Shown: in pieces, positions 17,807 through 26,469 of the stretch
How the letters are laid out: each line of letters opens with the position of its first letter
Numbering within the stretch: position 1 is the first letter of the stretch
Origin: Nocardiopsis sp. ATB16-24
GTDB taxonomy: Bacteria > Actinomycetota > Actinomycetes > Streptosporangiales > Streptosporangiaceae
Assembly: GCF_030271535.1 (NCBI RefSeq)
Contig: NZ_JASCXJ010000013.1
Span: 1-64,000, forward strand
DNA: 64,000 bases
Direction of reading: 5' to 3'
The notes under the pieces: model-generated
Seen by the model: the letters and a program-made list of their open reading frames with translations, nothing else
Databases searched by the model: none
Told to the model about the DNA's origin: nothing
Translations under genes and position numbers: made by a program

Positions 17807-18874
17807 TCAGACCCCGTAGCGTTCGGGCTTGGCGCTACGCGCCATGAAGGCCGCCAGCGCCTCGGCCGGGCTCAGGTCGTGGTGCATCATCTTGACGACG
17901 GTCTCGGTGATCGGAAGGTCGACACCGTGGGCCCATCCGAGTTCCAGGACGGACTCGGAGGACTTGACCCCCTCCGCCGTCTGCTTGGTCTCCGCGATGA
18001 CCTGGTCGAGGGTTTTCCCCGCGCCCAGCTTCTCACCGAAGGTCCGGTTCCGCGACAAGGGCGAGGAGCATGTCGCCACGAGGTCGCCCATCCCGGCCAG
18101 GCCGGACAACGTGTGCTCGTCGGCGCCCAGGGCCACCGCCAGGCGCGTGGTCTCGGCCAGGCCCCGGGTGATCAGGGAGGCCTTGGTGTTGTCTCCGAAC
18201 CCCATGCCCTCGGCCACGCCCACGGCCAGCCCGATGATGTTCTTCATCGCGCCGCCGATCTCCACCCCCACCAGGTCGGTGCTGGTGTAGGGGCGGAAGT
18301 AGGGCGCCTTGAAGAGCGCCTGCAACCGGACGGCCGTCTCCTCGTGGGGGCAGGCGACCACGGCGGTGGCGGGCTGGCGCTCGGCGATCTCCCGGGCCAG
18401 GTTGGGGCCCGACACGGCCGCGATGCGCTCGCTCGGGTACTCCAGGACCTCCGCGATGACCTGGGAGACCCGCATGCACGTGCCCAGCTCCACGCCCTTC
18501 ATCAGACTGACGACCACCGCGTCCTCGCGCAGGTGTGGGCGCCACTCCACGAGGTTGGCCCGCAGCGTCTGCGAGGGGACCGCCAGCACCACCACGTGCG
18601 CCCGTTCCAGCGCTTTGGCCGCGTCGGTGGTGGCGCGCAGACGGGGGTTCAGCCCGATCCCGGGAAAGTAGTCGGGGTTCTGCGAGGTCTCGTTGATCGC
18701 GTCGACCACCGAGGAACGCCGTCCCCACAGGACCACCTCCGTGCCGGGGCCCCGCGGGTCGCCGAGCCGGGTCTGGTCGGCGGCGTCGGCGACGATGTTG
18801 GCGAACACCGTCCCCCAGGAGCCCGCGCCGAGGACGACGATCCTCACGTTGCCGCTGTCCATCCGTCCGCTCAC
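17807..18874 (-). CDS. gpsA: NAD(P)-dependent glycerol-3-phosphate dehydrogenase
   Basis: This enzyme reduces dihydroxyacetone phosphate to sn-glycerol-3-phosphate for phospholipid synthesis. The product is 355 aa. The Rossmann motif VVLGAGSWGTVFAN starts at about residue 13. LAVPSQTLR, SLMKGVE, the catalytic Lys in GGAMKNIIGLAVG and GLAGMGDLVATCSSPLSRN are all present. GTG 18874 overlaps the plsC stop by 4 bp; an ATG four codons later (18862) is an alternative. The glycerol-3-phosphate it makes is the substrate line used by the acyltransferase encoded just upstream. Confidence 0.95.
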   Translation of the reverse strand: MSGRMDSGNVRIVVLGAGSWGTVFANIVADAADQTRLGDPRGPGTEVVLWGRRSSVVDAINETSQNPDYFPGIGLNPRLRATTDAAKALERAHVVVLAVPSQTLRANLVEWRPHLREDAVVVSLMKGVELGTCMRVSQVIAEVLEYPSERIAAVSGPNLAREIAERQPATAVVACPHEETAVRLQALFKAPYFRPYTSTDLVGVEIGGAMKNIIGLAVGVAEGMGFGDNTKASLITRGLAETTRLAVALGADEHTLSGLAGMGDLVATCSSPLSRNRTFGEKLGAGKTLDQVIAETKQTAEGVKSSESVLELGWAHGVDLPITETVVKMMHHDLSPAEALAAFMARSAKPERYGV

Positions 18875-19722
18875 GTCCCCGCGCCGTTCCTGGCGTCGTC
18901 GCCACCGACCTCGCCGTCGGCCGTGGCCGCGCCGTCCACGACCTGGGCGTCACCGTCGGCCCGCGTCCGGCCTTCCTCCGCCCGACCGGCCTCGGCACGC
19001 GCCTTCCTGGGATCGTAGGGGACCGCGGGCGGCTCCTCCCCCCGGATGCGGGCCTGGAGAGCGGTGATGTCGGCCATGATCGTCTCCGTGGCCTCCTTCA
19101 GGAGGGTCCCGGTCAGGGGCTGGTCCCGGAAACGGGACAGGTCCACCGGCGGCCCCGCCAGGAACTCCAGGCGCTTGCGGGGGAAGAGACTGGGTTTCTT
19201 GGAGCCGTAGGGCAGGATGCGCTGTTCGCCCCAGTGCGCCACCGGCACGACCGGCACCCCCGTGGTGAGCGCCAGACGGGCCACCCCGGTCTTTCCGATC
19301 ATGGGCCACAGGTTCGGGTCCCGGGTACAGGTGCCCTCGGGGTAGAAGATCACCGACGCCCCGTCTCGGGTGAGGGCCAACTCGGCCTCGTGCAACGCCT
19401 TGACCGCGTCGGTGCTGCCACGCTTGACCGGGATCTGGCCGGTGCTCTTGGCCACCGAACGCACCACGGGGATGCGCATGACCGCGTCCTTCATCGTGAA
19501 GGTCGGCCAGCGCCGCGCTCCGATGTAGAGGAAGTGGGCCACCGTCAGGGGATCGGCCACCGACAGGTGGTTGGTGGCGATGATCACCCCGCCCTCGGCC
19601 GGGACGTGCTCGGTCCCCTTCCAGTCCGGCTTGGTGACCAACCACAGCACGAAGCGGACGATCCGGGAGACGACCGCCTTCACCCACCGTGATTCTCGTT
19701 GCTCGGCCACGGGTTTTCTCAC
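18871..19722 (-). CDS. plsC: 1-acyl-sn-glycerol-3-phosphate acyltransferase (PlsC family)
   Basis: The 283-aa product has the acyltransferase catalytic motif NHLSVADP (HX4D) at about 52-59 and the glycerol-phosphate-binding block FYPEGTCTRD at about 120. A hydrophobic stretch near residues 18-32 would anchor it at the membrane. The C-terminal 45 residues are acidic and low in complexity. It forms phosphatidic acid from lysophosphatidate. It starts at GTG 19722 with TGGAG upstream and overlaps gpsA by 4 bp. The divergent neighbour is cofC. Confidence 0.9.
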   Translation of the reverse strand: MRKPVAEQRESRWVKAVVSRIVRFVLWLVTKPDWKGTEHVPAEGGVIIATNHLSVADPLTVAHFLYIGARRWPTFTMKDAVMRIPVVRSVAKSTGQIPVKRGSTDAVKALHEAELALTRDGASVIFYPEGTCTRDPNLWPMIGKTGVARLALTTGVPVVPVAHWGEQRILPYGSKKPSLFPRKRLEFLAGPPVDLSRFRDQPLTGTLLKEATETIMADITALQARIRGEEPPAVPYDPRKARAEAGRAEEGRTRADGDAQVVDGAATADGEVGGDDARNGAGT

Positions 19723-19928
19723 TCCATCGCTCCAGGTCCCTCAGCACCGCGCAGCATGATCGGTTCAGTTTAGGGCGCGTTCGTCGAACTTCGCCCTGCC
19801 GTGTGTTCTGGGCGACCCGTACACGGGGCCGCGCCCACGGAACCCCGGGTGGACGCCTTCGTCACCCGTGCCGCACCCTCCCGACCGCCTACCCTCGTCA
19901 CTGTCGTGGCCGTATCGATGGGGGGACC

Positions 19929-20621
19929 GTGACCGGCTTTGGAGAACAGGGCGGGGCTCCGTGCCCGAGGGTGCGCTGGTCCCTGATCATCCCAGTCAAG
20001 CAGCTGGGCCGCGCCAAGTCGCGACTGGCCCTGGCCGCGGGCGGGCGGCGCGAGGAACTGGCCCTGGCCATCGCGTGCGACACGGTCGCCGCGGCGTTGG
20101 CCTGCCGGGCGGTGGCGGCGGTGTTCGCCGTGACCGACGACGTGCGCGCGGGCGCCGCGCTGGCCGATCTGGGCGCCGTCGTGGTCGGGGGCGAACCGGG
20201 CACGGGCCTGAACCCCGCTCTGGAGCACGGGGCGAGGATCGCGCGGCGGCGCCTTCCGGAGTTCGGGGTGTGCGCTCTGTCGGCGGACCTGCCCGCGCTG
20301 CGCGCCGACGAACTGGAGCGGGTCCTGGCGATGGCCGCCCTGTACGGGCGTTCCTTCCTGCCCGACGCCCCCGGTGTGGGGACGACACTGCTCTCCGCGT
20401 CGCCCGGCCATCCGTTCACCCCCGCCTTCGAGGGGTCCTCACGCGCCCGTCACCTGTCCGCGGGCGTCAGGGAACTGGTCGTGGCGGACGTGGAGTCGGT
20501 GCGCCGCGACGTGGACACCCCCGAGGATCTGCGTGCCGCGGTGACTCTGGGCGTGGGTCCCAGGACCCGTCGGCTGTGGCGTTCGGTGGAGGGACGTCCG
20601 TGCCCCCAGAAGTCACCCTGA
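19929..20621 (+). CDS. cofC: 2-phospho-L-lactate (or phosphoenolpyruvate) guanylyltransferase
   Basis: This enzyme makes the activated phospholactate/phosphoenolpyruvate-GPP intermediate of coenzyme F420. The product is 230 aa. The N-terminal SLIIPVKQLGRAKSRLA is the nucleotide-binding signature of CofC/FbiD, with VVGGEPGTGLNPALEHG and CALSADLPALRADEL further on. The GTG at 19929, preceded by GGGGGA, was chosen as start; the open frame extends upstream without family likeness. The position between plsC and hup is the conserved one in Streptomyces. Confidence 0.88.
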   Translation: MTGFGEQGGAPCPRVRWSLIIPVKQLGRAKSRLALAAGGRREELALAIACDTVAAALACRAVAAVFAVTDDVRAGAALADLGAVVVGGEPGTGLNPALEHGARIARRRLPEFGVCALSADLPALRADELERVLAMAALYGRSFLPDAPGVGTTLLSASPGHPFTPAFEGSSRARHLSAGVRELVVADVESVRRDVDTPEDLRAAVTLGVGPRTRRLWRSVEGRPCPQKSP

Positions 20622-20679
20622 AGGACACGGTGTGCGCGCACCGTCCGGCGGCGGGGTCCGGGCCGACCGGAAAAAGCGT

Positions 20680-20711
20680 TCCGCCCGGACTCCCTGAGGG
20701 GTCCGGGCGGA
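20680..20711 (-). terminator. hup intrinsic terminator
   Basis: An 11-bp stem (20680-20690 with 20701-20711) is followed on the minus strand by ACGCTTTTT, giving a U-run. Confidence 0.85.
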
Positions 20712-20738
20712 CTCGATCCATCACCGTGGGGTGAGGGA

Positions 20739-21020
20739 CTACTTCTTCTCGCCGTTGACCAGAGCCTTGAAGTCAGCGCCGGCGCGGAACTTCGGAACGA
20801 AGCTCGCCGGAACGTTGATGGTGGCGCCGGTGGCGGGGTTACGGGCGGTACGGGCCGCGCGTTCGGCCTTTTCGAAAACGCCGAAGCCGGTGATGGCGAC
20901 CTTGTCACCCGACGCCACAGTGGTCTGGATGGTTTCAAGCACAGCGTTGACCGCTTCGGTCGCGGTCTTCTTGTCTCCGAGACGATCGGAGATCGCGTCG
21001 ATCAGGTCACGCTTGTTCAT
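20739..21020 (-). CDS. hup: DNA-binding protein HU
   Basis: This is the 93-aa histone-like nucleoid protein. MNKRDLIDAISDRLGDKKTA opens the dimerisation helices, GFGVFEKAERAARTARNP is the beta-arm signature, and VPASFVPKFRAGADFKALVN closes the fold. There is no long Lys-rich C-terminal tail, so it is the short HU form rather than the extended HupS/Hlp type. GGAGG lies 6 nt before ATG 21020. Its own terminator follows. Confidence 0.96.
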   Translation of the reverse strand: MNKRDLIDAISDRLGDKKTATEAVNAVLETIQTTVASGDKVAITGFGVFEKAERAARTARNPATGATINVPASFVPKFRAGADFKALVNGEKK

Positions 21021-21379
21021 AAGGTTCCTCCGGTTCCCCCTTGCTCGCACGAAATTAGGGGACGCGGAGGCCTTTACACAAATACAAACGCCTACGGGCA
21101 AGGCGTGTCGGGGCTCTCCGGGCCTGCCCGGCGGACCTGGGACGGCGCTGGTCTGGACCGCCACCGGCTCGCGCACTGGCCCCTTTTGACCCCTTCCGCG
21201 AACCTCAAATGCCTACGTATAACCGGATTCCGGACGTTGGGACTACTGAACTTAAGGACTGAAGACCCGTATCCAGATACTCACGGTAAGTAAAGGTAAA
21301 ATATTTCCGGGCCGGGGGTGGGCTGCGTCACACAAGCCCCGAATCCCCGGCCCAGAAGCCGATCCGCGTCCGTTCCCGG
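21021..21379. other. Intergenic region between hup and leuD
   Basis: No gene is seen in this stretch. It carries the hup promoter and, at its far end, the leuCD terminator. The part 21190-21300 is clearly more AT-rich than its surroundings (for example GTATAACCGG and GTAAGTAAAGGTAAAATATT). Confidence 0.6.
21300..21353 (-). terminator. leuCD terminator
   Basis: A 9-bp GGGCCGGGG/CCCCGGCCC stem (21309-21317 with 21345-21353) is followed on the minus strand by GGAAATATTTTA. Confidence 0.7.
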
Positions 21380-21976
21380 CTAGAGGGTGACGGGCAGCCA
21401 GGGCTTGCGGGTGGCCTCGAACGCCCCGATCTCATCGGTGTGGCGCAGGGTCAGCGCGATGTCGTCCAACCCCTCCAACAGCCGCCAGCGGGTGTAGTCG
21501 TCCAGCTCGAAGGGCTCCTTCACCCCTGCGGCCGGAACGCGCACCTCGCGCTCGACCAGGTCCACGGTCACCTCGACCGTGGGATCCGCCTCCACGGCCG
21601 CCCAGATCAGGTCGATGACCTCCTGGGGCAGCAGGACCGTCAGCAGCCCGCCCTTGAGCGAGTTGCCACGGAAGATGTCGGCGAAGCGCGAGGAGAGCAC
21701 GGCCTTGAAGCCGTAGTCCTGTAGGGCCCACACGGCGTGCTCCCGCGAGGAGCCCGTGCCGAAGTCCGGTCCGGCCACCAGGACCGACGCGCCCTGGTAC
21801 TCGGGCCGGTTGAGGACGAAGTCCGGGTCGGACTTGCGCCACTCGGCGAACAGACCGTCCTCGAAGCCGGTCCGCGTGACCCGCTTGAGGTAGACGGCGG
21901 GGATGATCTGGTCGGTGTCGACGTTGCCCGCGCGCAGCGGCACGGCCCGACCGGTGTGGACGTCGAATTTCTCCAT
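21380..21976 (-). CDS. leuD: 3-isopropylmalate dehydratase small subunit
   Basis: The 198-aa swivelling-domain subunit of isopropylmalate isomerase converts 2- to 3-isopropylmalate with LeuC. It may also act on citramalate made by the CimA-type enzyme encoded later. The family motif [14 protein letters not shown] is near residue 18, and [17 protein letters not shown] is the substrate-binding loop. It lies 24 bp after leuC and ends at a clear terminator. Confidence 0.95.
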   Translation of the reverse strand: MEKFDVHTGRAVPLRAGNVDTDQIIPAVYLKRVTRTGFEDGLFAEWRKSDPDFVLNRPEYQGASVLVAGPDFGTGSSREHAVWALQDYGFKAVLSSRFADIFRGNSLKGGLLTVLLPQEVIDLIWAAVEADPTVEVTVDLVEREVRVPAAGVKEPFELDDYTRWRLLEGLDDIALTLRHTDEIGAFEATRKPWLPVTL

Positions 21977-22000
21977 GGGAGGTCTCTCCTTACGGACGCG

Positions 22001-23407
22001 CTACTGGGCGACCAGGTCGGCGGGCGAGGACAGCGTGCCGCGCACGGCGGTGGCGGCGGCGACCTGCGGCGACACCAGATGGGTGCGTCCACCTCGGCCC
22101 TGGCGCCCCTCGAAGTTGCGGTTGGACGTGGAGGCGCTGCGTTCACCGGGCTTGAGCTGGTCGGGGTTCATGCCCAGGCACATGGAACAGCCGGCCTCGC
22201 GCCACTCGGCCCCGGCCTCCTCGAAGACCGCGCCCAGGCCCTCCTTGTTGGCCTGTTCCTTGACCCGCATGGAGCCGGGGACGACGAGCATGCGCACGCC
22301 CTCGGCCACCTTGCGCCCACGGAGGATCTCCGCCGCCGCACGCAGGTCCTCGATGCGGCCGTTGGTGCACGAACCGAGGAAGACGGTGTCCACACCCACC
22401 TCACGCATCGGCGTTCCGGGCGCGAGGTCCATGTAACTCAGGGCCTTCTCCGCGGCGGCGCGCTCGGAGGGATCCTCGAAGGAGGCGGGGTCGGGCACGG
22501 AGCCGTCCAGCGGCACGCCCTGGCCGGGGTTGGTGCCCCAGGTGACGAACGGGCTGAGTTCACCGGCGTCCAGGACGACTTCGGCGTCGAAGACCGCGCC
22601 CTCGTCGGTGCGCAGGCTCTTCCAGTGCTCGACGGCGGCGTCGAAGTCCGCGCCCCGGGGGGCGTGCGGGCGCCCCTCGATGTAGTCGAAGGTGGTCTGG
22701 TCGGGAGCGATCATCCCCGCCCGCGCACCCGCTTCGATGGACATGTTGCACACCGTCATGCGGGCTTCCATGGACAGGGACTCGATGGCCTCGCCCCGGT
22801 ACTCGATGACGTAGCCCTGGCCACCGCCGGTACCGATCTTGGCGATGACCGCGAGGATGATGTCCTTGGCCGACACACCCGGCCTGAGCGTGCCGTTCAC
22901 GGTGACGGCCATGGTCTTGAAGGGCGCCATCGGCAGGGTCTGGGTGGCCAGGACGTGCTCGACCTGACTGGTGCCGATACCGAAGGCCAGGGCCCCGAAC
23001 GCACCGTGCGTGCTGGTGTGGCTGTCACCACAGACGATGGTCATGCCGGGCTGGGTCAGGCCGAGCTGGGGACCGACCACGTGCACGACCCCCTGCTCGA
23101 TGTCGCCCATCGGGTGCAGACGCACACCGAAGTCGGAGCAGTTCTTGCGCAGCGTCTCGACCTGTTTGCGCGAGACGGGGTCGGCGATGGGCGCCAACAG
23201 GTTCTGGGTCGGGACGTTGTGGTCCTCGGTGGCGATGGTCAGATCCGGACGTCGCACGGACCGGCCGGCCAGGCGCAGCCCCTCGAAGGCCTGGGGACTG
23301 GTCACCTCGTGGACGAGGTGGAGGTCGATGTAGAGCAGGTCCGGCTCGCCTTCGGCACGTCGGACGACGTGCTCCTCCCACACCTTCTCGGCCATCGTGC
23401 GTGCCAT
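22001..23407 (-). CDS. leuC: 3-isopropylmalate dehydratase large subunit
   Basis: The 468-aa aconitase-like catalytic subunit carries a [4Fe-4S] cluster. The cluster cysteines are in FLGSCTNGR and in [31 protein letters not shown] and [14 protein letters not shown] are conserved catalytic regions. ATG 23407 ([15 protein letters not shown]) was chosen because the upstream open frame lacks family likeness. The gene is divergent from the IclR-type regulator across 99 bp that contain a degenerate copy of the operator found before the other branched-chain genes. Confidence 0.96.
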   Translation of the reverse strand: MARTMAEKVWEEHVVRRAEGEPDLLYIDLHLVHEVTSPQAFEGLRLAGRSVRRPDLTIATEDHNVPTQNLLAPIADPVSRKQVETLRKNCSDFGVRLHPMGDIEQGVVHVVGPQLGLTQPGMTIVCGDSHTSTHGAFGALAFGIGTSQVEHVLATQTLPMAPFKTMAVTVNGTLRPGVSAKDIILAVIAKIGTGGGQGYVIEYRGEAIESLSMEARMTVCNMSIEAGARAGMIAPDQTTFDYIEGRPHAPRGADFDAAVEHWKSLRTDEGAVFDAEVVLDAGELSPFVTWGTNPGQGVPLDGSVPDPASFEDPSERAAAEKALSYMDLAPGTPMREVGVDTVFLGSCTNGRIEDLRAAAEILRGRKVAEGVRMLVVPGSMRVKEQANKEGLGAVFEEAGAEWREAGCSMCLGMNPDQLKPGERSASTSNRNFEGRQGRGGRTHLVSPQVAAATAVRGTLSSPADLVAQ

Positions 23408-23475
23408 GGGCGATCGCCTCTTTCGTGTTCGTCTCGGGTGCGGGTCGCCCCCGCGCGGTCTGAGACTCGACTTGC

Positions 23476-23492
23476 ATTCCATATTTCGAGAC
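23476..23492. promoter_or_regulatory. Degenerate NdgR/LtbR-type operator between leuC and the IclR gene
   Basis: ATTCCA-TATTT-CGAGAC aligns with the (G/T)TCTCA-N5-TGAGAC repeat seen upstream of cimA, leuB and ilvB. The right arm matches 5 of 6 bases and the left arm is weak. It lies 69 bp from leuC ATG and 15 bp from the regulator ATG, fitting control of both genes. A further TGAGAC half-site is at 23461-23466. Confidence 0.5.
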
Positions 23493-23506
23493 GGCAATAT
23501 CAAGCC

Positions 23507-24241
23507 ATGGACAACTCTAGCTCATCCAGCGGTGTCGGTGTCCTGGACAAGACGATGTCCGTCCTCGACGCGCTGGAGTCGGGACCTGCATCCTTGGCCC
23601 AGTTGGTGCAGATCACCGGTCTGGCAAGGCCGACGGCCCACCGTCTGGCCGTGGCACTGGAGCGGCACCGCATGGTGACCCGCGACAGCCAGGGGCGGTT
23701 CGTCCTCGGGCCACGCCTGGGCGAACTCTCCATCGCCACCGGCGAGGACCGCCTGTTGGCCGTGGCCTCTCCCGTCCTGGTCCAGTTGCGCGACCTGACC
23801 GGGGAGAGCGCCCAGCTCTACCGCCGCCAGGGAGACCTGCGGGTGTGCGTGGCCGCCTCCGAACGCAGCAGCGGTCTACGCGACACCGTGCCCGTCGGCA
23901 GCGAGTTGCCCATGAACGCCGGCTCGGCCGCGCAGGTACTGCTGGCGTGGGAGGATTCCGACCGCATCCGCCGCTCCCTGGTGGGCGCCCGTTTCACCGC
24001 GGCCAGTCTGGCCCAGGTGCGTCGCCGGCGGTGGGCCCAGAGCGTCGCCGAGCGCGAGCAGGGCGTCGCCTCGGTGTCGGCACCGGTCTCCGGACCGGGC
24101 GGGCGCGTGATCGCGGCGGTGTCCGTGTCCGGCCCGATCGAGCGGCTGACCCGCTCCCCCGGGCGGATCCACTCCCAGGCCGTGTTGTCCGCCGCCGAGA
24201 AGATCAGCGAGTCCCTGCACACCTACGAGGGCGCCCGATGA
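23507..24241 (+). CDS. ndgR: IclR-family regulator (NdgR/LtbR type)
   Basis: The 244-aa product has an N-terminal winged helix-turn-helix (about 10-70, with [19 protein letters not shown] as the recognition region). The C-terminal IclR effector domain includes [14 protein letters not shown] and [20 protein letters not shown]. In Streptomyces (NdgR, AreB) and Corynebacterium (LtbR) the orthologue divergent from leuCD controls leucine synthesis and related amino acid genes. The repeated GTCTCA-N5-TGAGAC elements in this window are its likely targets, by inference. Two tRNA-Glu genes follow on the other strand. Confidence 0.88.
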   Translation: MDNSSSSSGVGVLDKTMSVLDALESGPASLAQLVQITGLARPTAHRLAVALERHRMVTRDSQGRFVLGPRLGELSIATGEDRLLAVASPVLVQLRDLTGESAQLYRRQGDLRVCVAASERSSGLRDTVPVGSELPMNAGSAAQVLLAWEDSDRIRRSLVGARFTAASLAQVRRRRWAQSVAEREQGVASVSAPVSGPGGRVIAAVSVSGPIERLTRSPGRIHSQAVLSAAEKISESLHTYEGAR

Positions 24242-24309
24242 GCCCGAACAGCCCGTCGGTCCAAGAGCGAGGGCCGACACGGGAGGCTCCACGGTCCCGG
24301 AGGAACACG

Positions 24310-24336
24310 AAAGGCCCCGCCCTGGTGGGCGAGGCC
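24310..24336 (-). terminator. Terminator of the downstream tRNA-Glu unit
   Basis: A 10-bp stem (24313-24322 with 24327-24336) with one G-U type mismatch and a 4-nt loop is followed on the minus strand by TTTCGT. Confidence 0.7.
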
Positions 24337-24342
24337 TCGATC

Positions 24343-24418
24343 TGGTACCCCCGAGCGGATTCGAACCGCCGTTACCGCCTTGAGAGGGCGGCGTCCTAGG
24401 CCACTAGACGACGGGGGC
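24343..24418 (-). tRNA. tRNA-Glu (CTC), copy 1
   Basis: It folds as a standard cloverleaf: acceptor GCCCCCG/CGGGGGT, anticodon arm CCGCC-CTCTCAA-GGCGG with CTC at 34-36, and T-loop TTCGAAT. The 3' CCA is encoded at 24343-24345. The body is identical to copy 2. Confidence 0.95.
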
Positions 24419-24488
24419 CTCGCCGTTGGAGGTGGACCATCCGCAGATGTCTCCACTCGCAACGGATGTCGGTGACGTTCACCGGCCA

Positions 24489-24517
24489 GAAAAAAAGCTC
24501 TCAAGAGAATGAGAGCT
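24489..24517 (-). terminator. Intrinsic terminator of tRNA-Glu copy 2
   Basis: An 8-bp AGCTCTCA/TGAGAGCT stem (24496-24503 with 24510-24517) with a 6-nt loop is followed on the minus strand by seven T. Confidence 0.88.
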
Positions 24518-24530
24518 CCTCCTCTGTTCG

Positions 24531-24603
24531 TACCCCCGAGCGGATTCGAACCGCCGTTACCGCCTTGAGAGGGCGGCGTCCTAGGCCACTAGACGACGGG
24601 GGC
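24531..24603 (-). tRNA. tRNA-Glu (CTC), copy 2
   Basis: The same 73-nt body as copy 1, anticodon CTC, but the CCA end is not encoded here. It has its own terminator (24489-24517), so the two glutamate tRNAs are separate tandem units. Confidence 0.95.
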
Positions 24604-24654
24604 GCGCTTCCGGGTCGCTGACCCGAGCTGCTCACACCGGGGCGTGAGACCGCG

Positions 24655-24726
24655 CTGGGGTACCAGGACTCGAACCTAGACTAACTGAACCAGAATCAGT
24701 CGTGCTGCCGATTACACCATACCCCA
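24655..24726 (-). tRNA. tRNA-Gln (CTG)
   Basis: A 72-nt cloverleaf with acceptor TGGGGTA/TACCCCA, anticodon arm ACTGA-TTCTGGT-TCAGT giving CTG, and T-loop TTCGAGT. CCA is not encoded. In organisms with GatCAB this tRNA is first charged with Glu and then amidated; gatA, gatB and gatC are in this window. Confidence 0.94.
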
Positions 24727-24870
24727 GTGCTTCGGAAGGACCGGGGCTTGCGTTTCCCCGCCCTCCTCGGCGACGTGGACAACTCTAGCGGACATTCCGA
24801 GTGGTCGCGAACCGGAACGGGGGCGGCCCGGCTGTGGTCCGGGCCACCCCTATGTCGTCCGCCGGCCCGT

Positions 24871-26316
24871 TCAGGCCCCGGCGCCGTCCTCCTGGGCGCC
24901 CAGTCGCTCCAGGGCCGCGGCGATCCGTGCCTGGACACGTTCACGCCCCAGCAGCTCCAAGGACTCGAACAGCGGAAGTCCGACCGTGCGGCCGGTGACC
25001 GCCACGCGCACGGGCGCCTGCGCCTTGCCCAGCTTCAGTCCGAGGGCGGCACCCGCCTCCTCGGTGGCGGCCTTGAGGTCCTCCGCGGTCCACGACAGTC
25101 CCGGGTCCGCGAAGCGGGACAGGGCGGCCTGGAGCATCTCCCTGCCCACGCCCGGCTTCATCGCCTTGTTCCAGCTCTTCTCGTCCTCCACGGGCCGCTT
25201 CAGGAACAGGAAGTCCACGTTCGGCACGATCTCGCTGAGCACGGCCACGCGGCTCTGCACGAGCGGGGCGACGGCGGCGAAGACCTCCGGGTCGTAGTCG
25301 GCCTCGTCCCAGGGGACGTTCTCCCCGGTCAGCCAGGGGCGGCAGCGCTCGACGAACTCCTCACCCGACAGCGCGCGGATGTACTCGCCGTTGAAGGCGC
25401 GCAGCTTCTTCTCGTCGAAGAAGGCGCTGGAGCTGTTGACGTCCTCGACGCGGAACAGCGGCTGCATCTGCGACCACGGCATGATCTCGCGGTCCTCACC
25501 CGGGGCCCAGCCCAACAGCATGAGGTAGTTGACCATCGCCTCGGGGAGGTAACCCTCCTCCTGGTAGGACTCCAGGGCCACCTTGTCGCGGCGCTTGGAC
25601 AGCTTCTTGCGCTGCTCGTTGACGATGACGGGCAGGTGCGCCCACACCGGCGGGGTGTGTCCCAGCGCCTCCCACAGCAGCTGCTGCTTGGGGGTGTTGG
25701 ACAGGTGCTCCTCGCCGCGGATCACGTGGGTGATGCGCATCTCGACGTCGTCGACGACGTTGGCCAGCACGAACAGCGGGGAGCCGTCCGCACGGGCGAT
25801 CACGAAGTCCTCGATGGCCGAGTGTTCGAACTCCACACGACCGCGGATCCTGTCGTCGACCACCGTGGGGCCGCCCTCGGGCACCCGGAAACGCAGCGCC
25901 CGCCCGGGTCCGGCGGCCAGGTTGCGGTCACGGCAGAACCCGTCGTAACCCAGGTGGGGGTTCTCACGCCTTTCCTGCACCTGCTCACGGGTGCAGTCAC
26001 AGTAGTAGGCGTCGCCGTTCTCGTGCAGTGCCCGCGCGGTCTTGCGATGCTCGTCGGCGTAGGACGACTGGAAGTAGGGCCCCTCGAAGTGGGGGTCGTC
26101 CTCACCGATGCCGAGCCAGGCCAGCGCACGGATGATGCCCTCGGTCCACTCGGGACGGTTCCGGGCGGCGTCGGTGTCCTCAATGCGCAGCACCATGCGG
26201 CCCTCGGGCCGCTGCTGTGCCAGCGCCCAGTTGAACAGCGCCGAGCGCGCGCCTCCGACGTGGAACATGCCCGTGGGGGACGGGGCGAAGCGGGTACGGA
26301 TCGAAGTCTCAGTCAC
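24871..26316 (-). CDS. gltX: Glutamyl-tRNA synthetase
   Basis: This class I synthetase is 481 aa. [20 protein letters not shown] carries the HIGH-type motif (HVGG) and KLSKRRD is the KMSKS-type loop. [12 protein letters not shown] is the zinc-binding-type insertion region. The start is GTG 26316 (product [10 protein letters not shown]); the reading frame extends upstream without homology. It is probably the non-discriminating form that charges both tRNA-Glu and tRNA-Gln, inferred from the presence of gatCAB and no glnS in view. Its substrate tRNAs lie immediately downstream on the same strand. Confidence 0.95.
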   Translation of the reverse strand: MTETSIRTRFAPSPTGMFHVGGARSALFNWALAQQRPEGRMVLRIEDTDAARNRPEWTEGIIRALAWLGIGEDDPHFEGPYFQSSYADEHRKTARALHENGDAYYCDCTREQVQERRENPHLGYDGFCRDRNLAAGPGRALRFRVPEGGPTVVDDRIRGRVEFEHSAIEDFVIARADGSPLFVLANVVDDVEMRITHVIRGEEHLSNTPKQQLLWEALGHTPPVWAHLPVIVNEQRKKLSKRRDKVALESYQEEGYLPEAMVNYLMLLGWAPGEDREIMPWSQMQPLFRVEDVNSSSAFFDEKKLRAFNGEYIRALSGEEFVERCRPWLTGENVPWDEADYDPEVFAAVAPLVQSRVAVLSEIVPNVDFLFLKRPVEDEKSWNKAMKPGVGREMLQAALSRFADPGLSWTAEDLKAATEEAGAALGLKLGKAQAPVRVAVTGRTVGLPLFESLELLGRERVQARIAAALERLGAQEDGAGA

Positions 26317-26469
26317 CCGCCCAGGGTATCGGGGGCGCACGGTGCACCGGGGAAACGCGGTGGAAACGCTCCGGCGTCCACTCCGGCCCGTCCCCGGTCC
26401 CACCTCGGGAATCACGAGAACGGCACCGCCTCGTCGGAACGGGGCCCATGGCCGAAGGCACCGGGTCCC

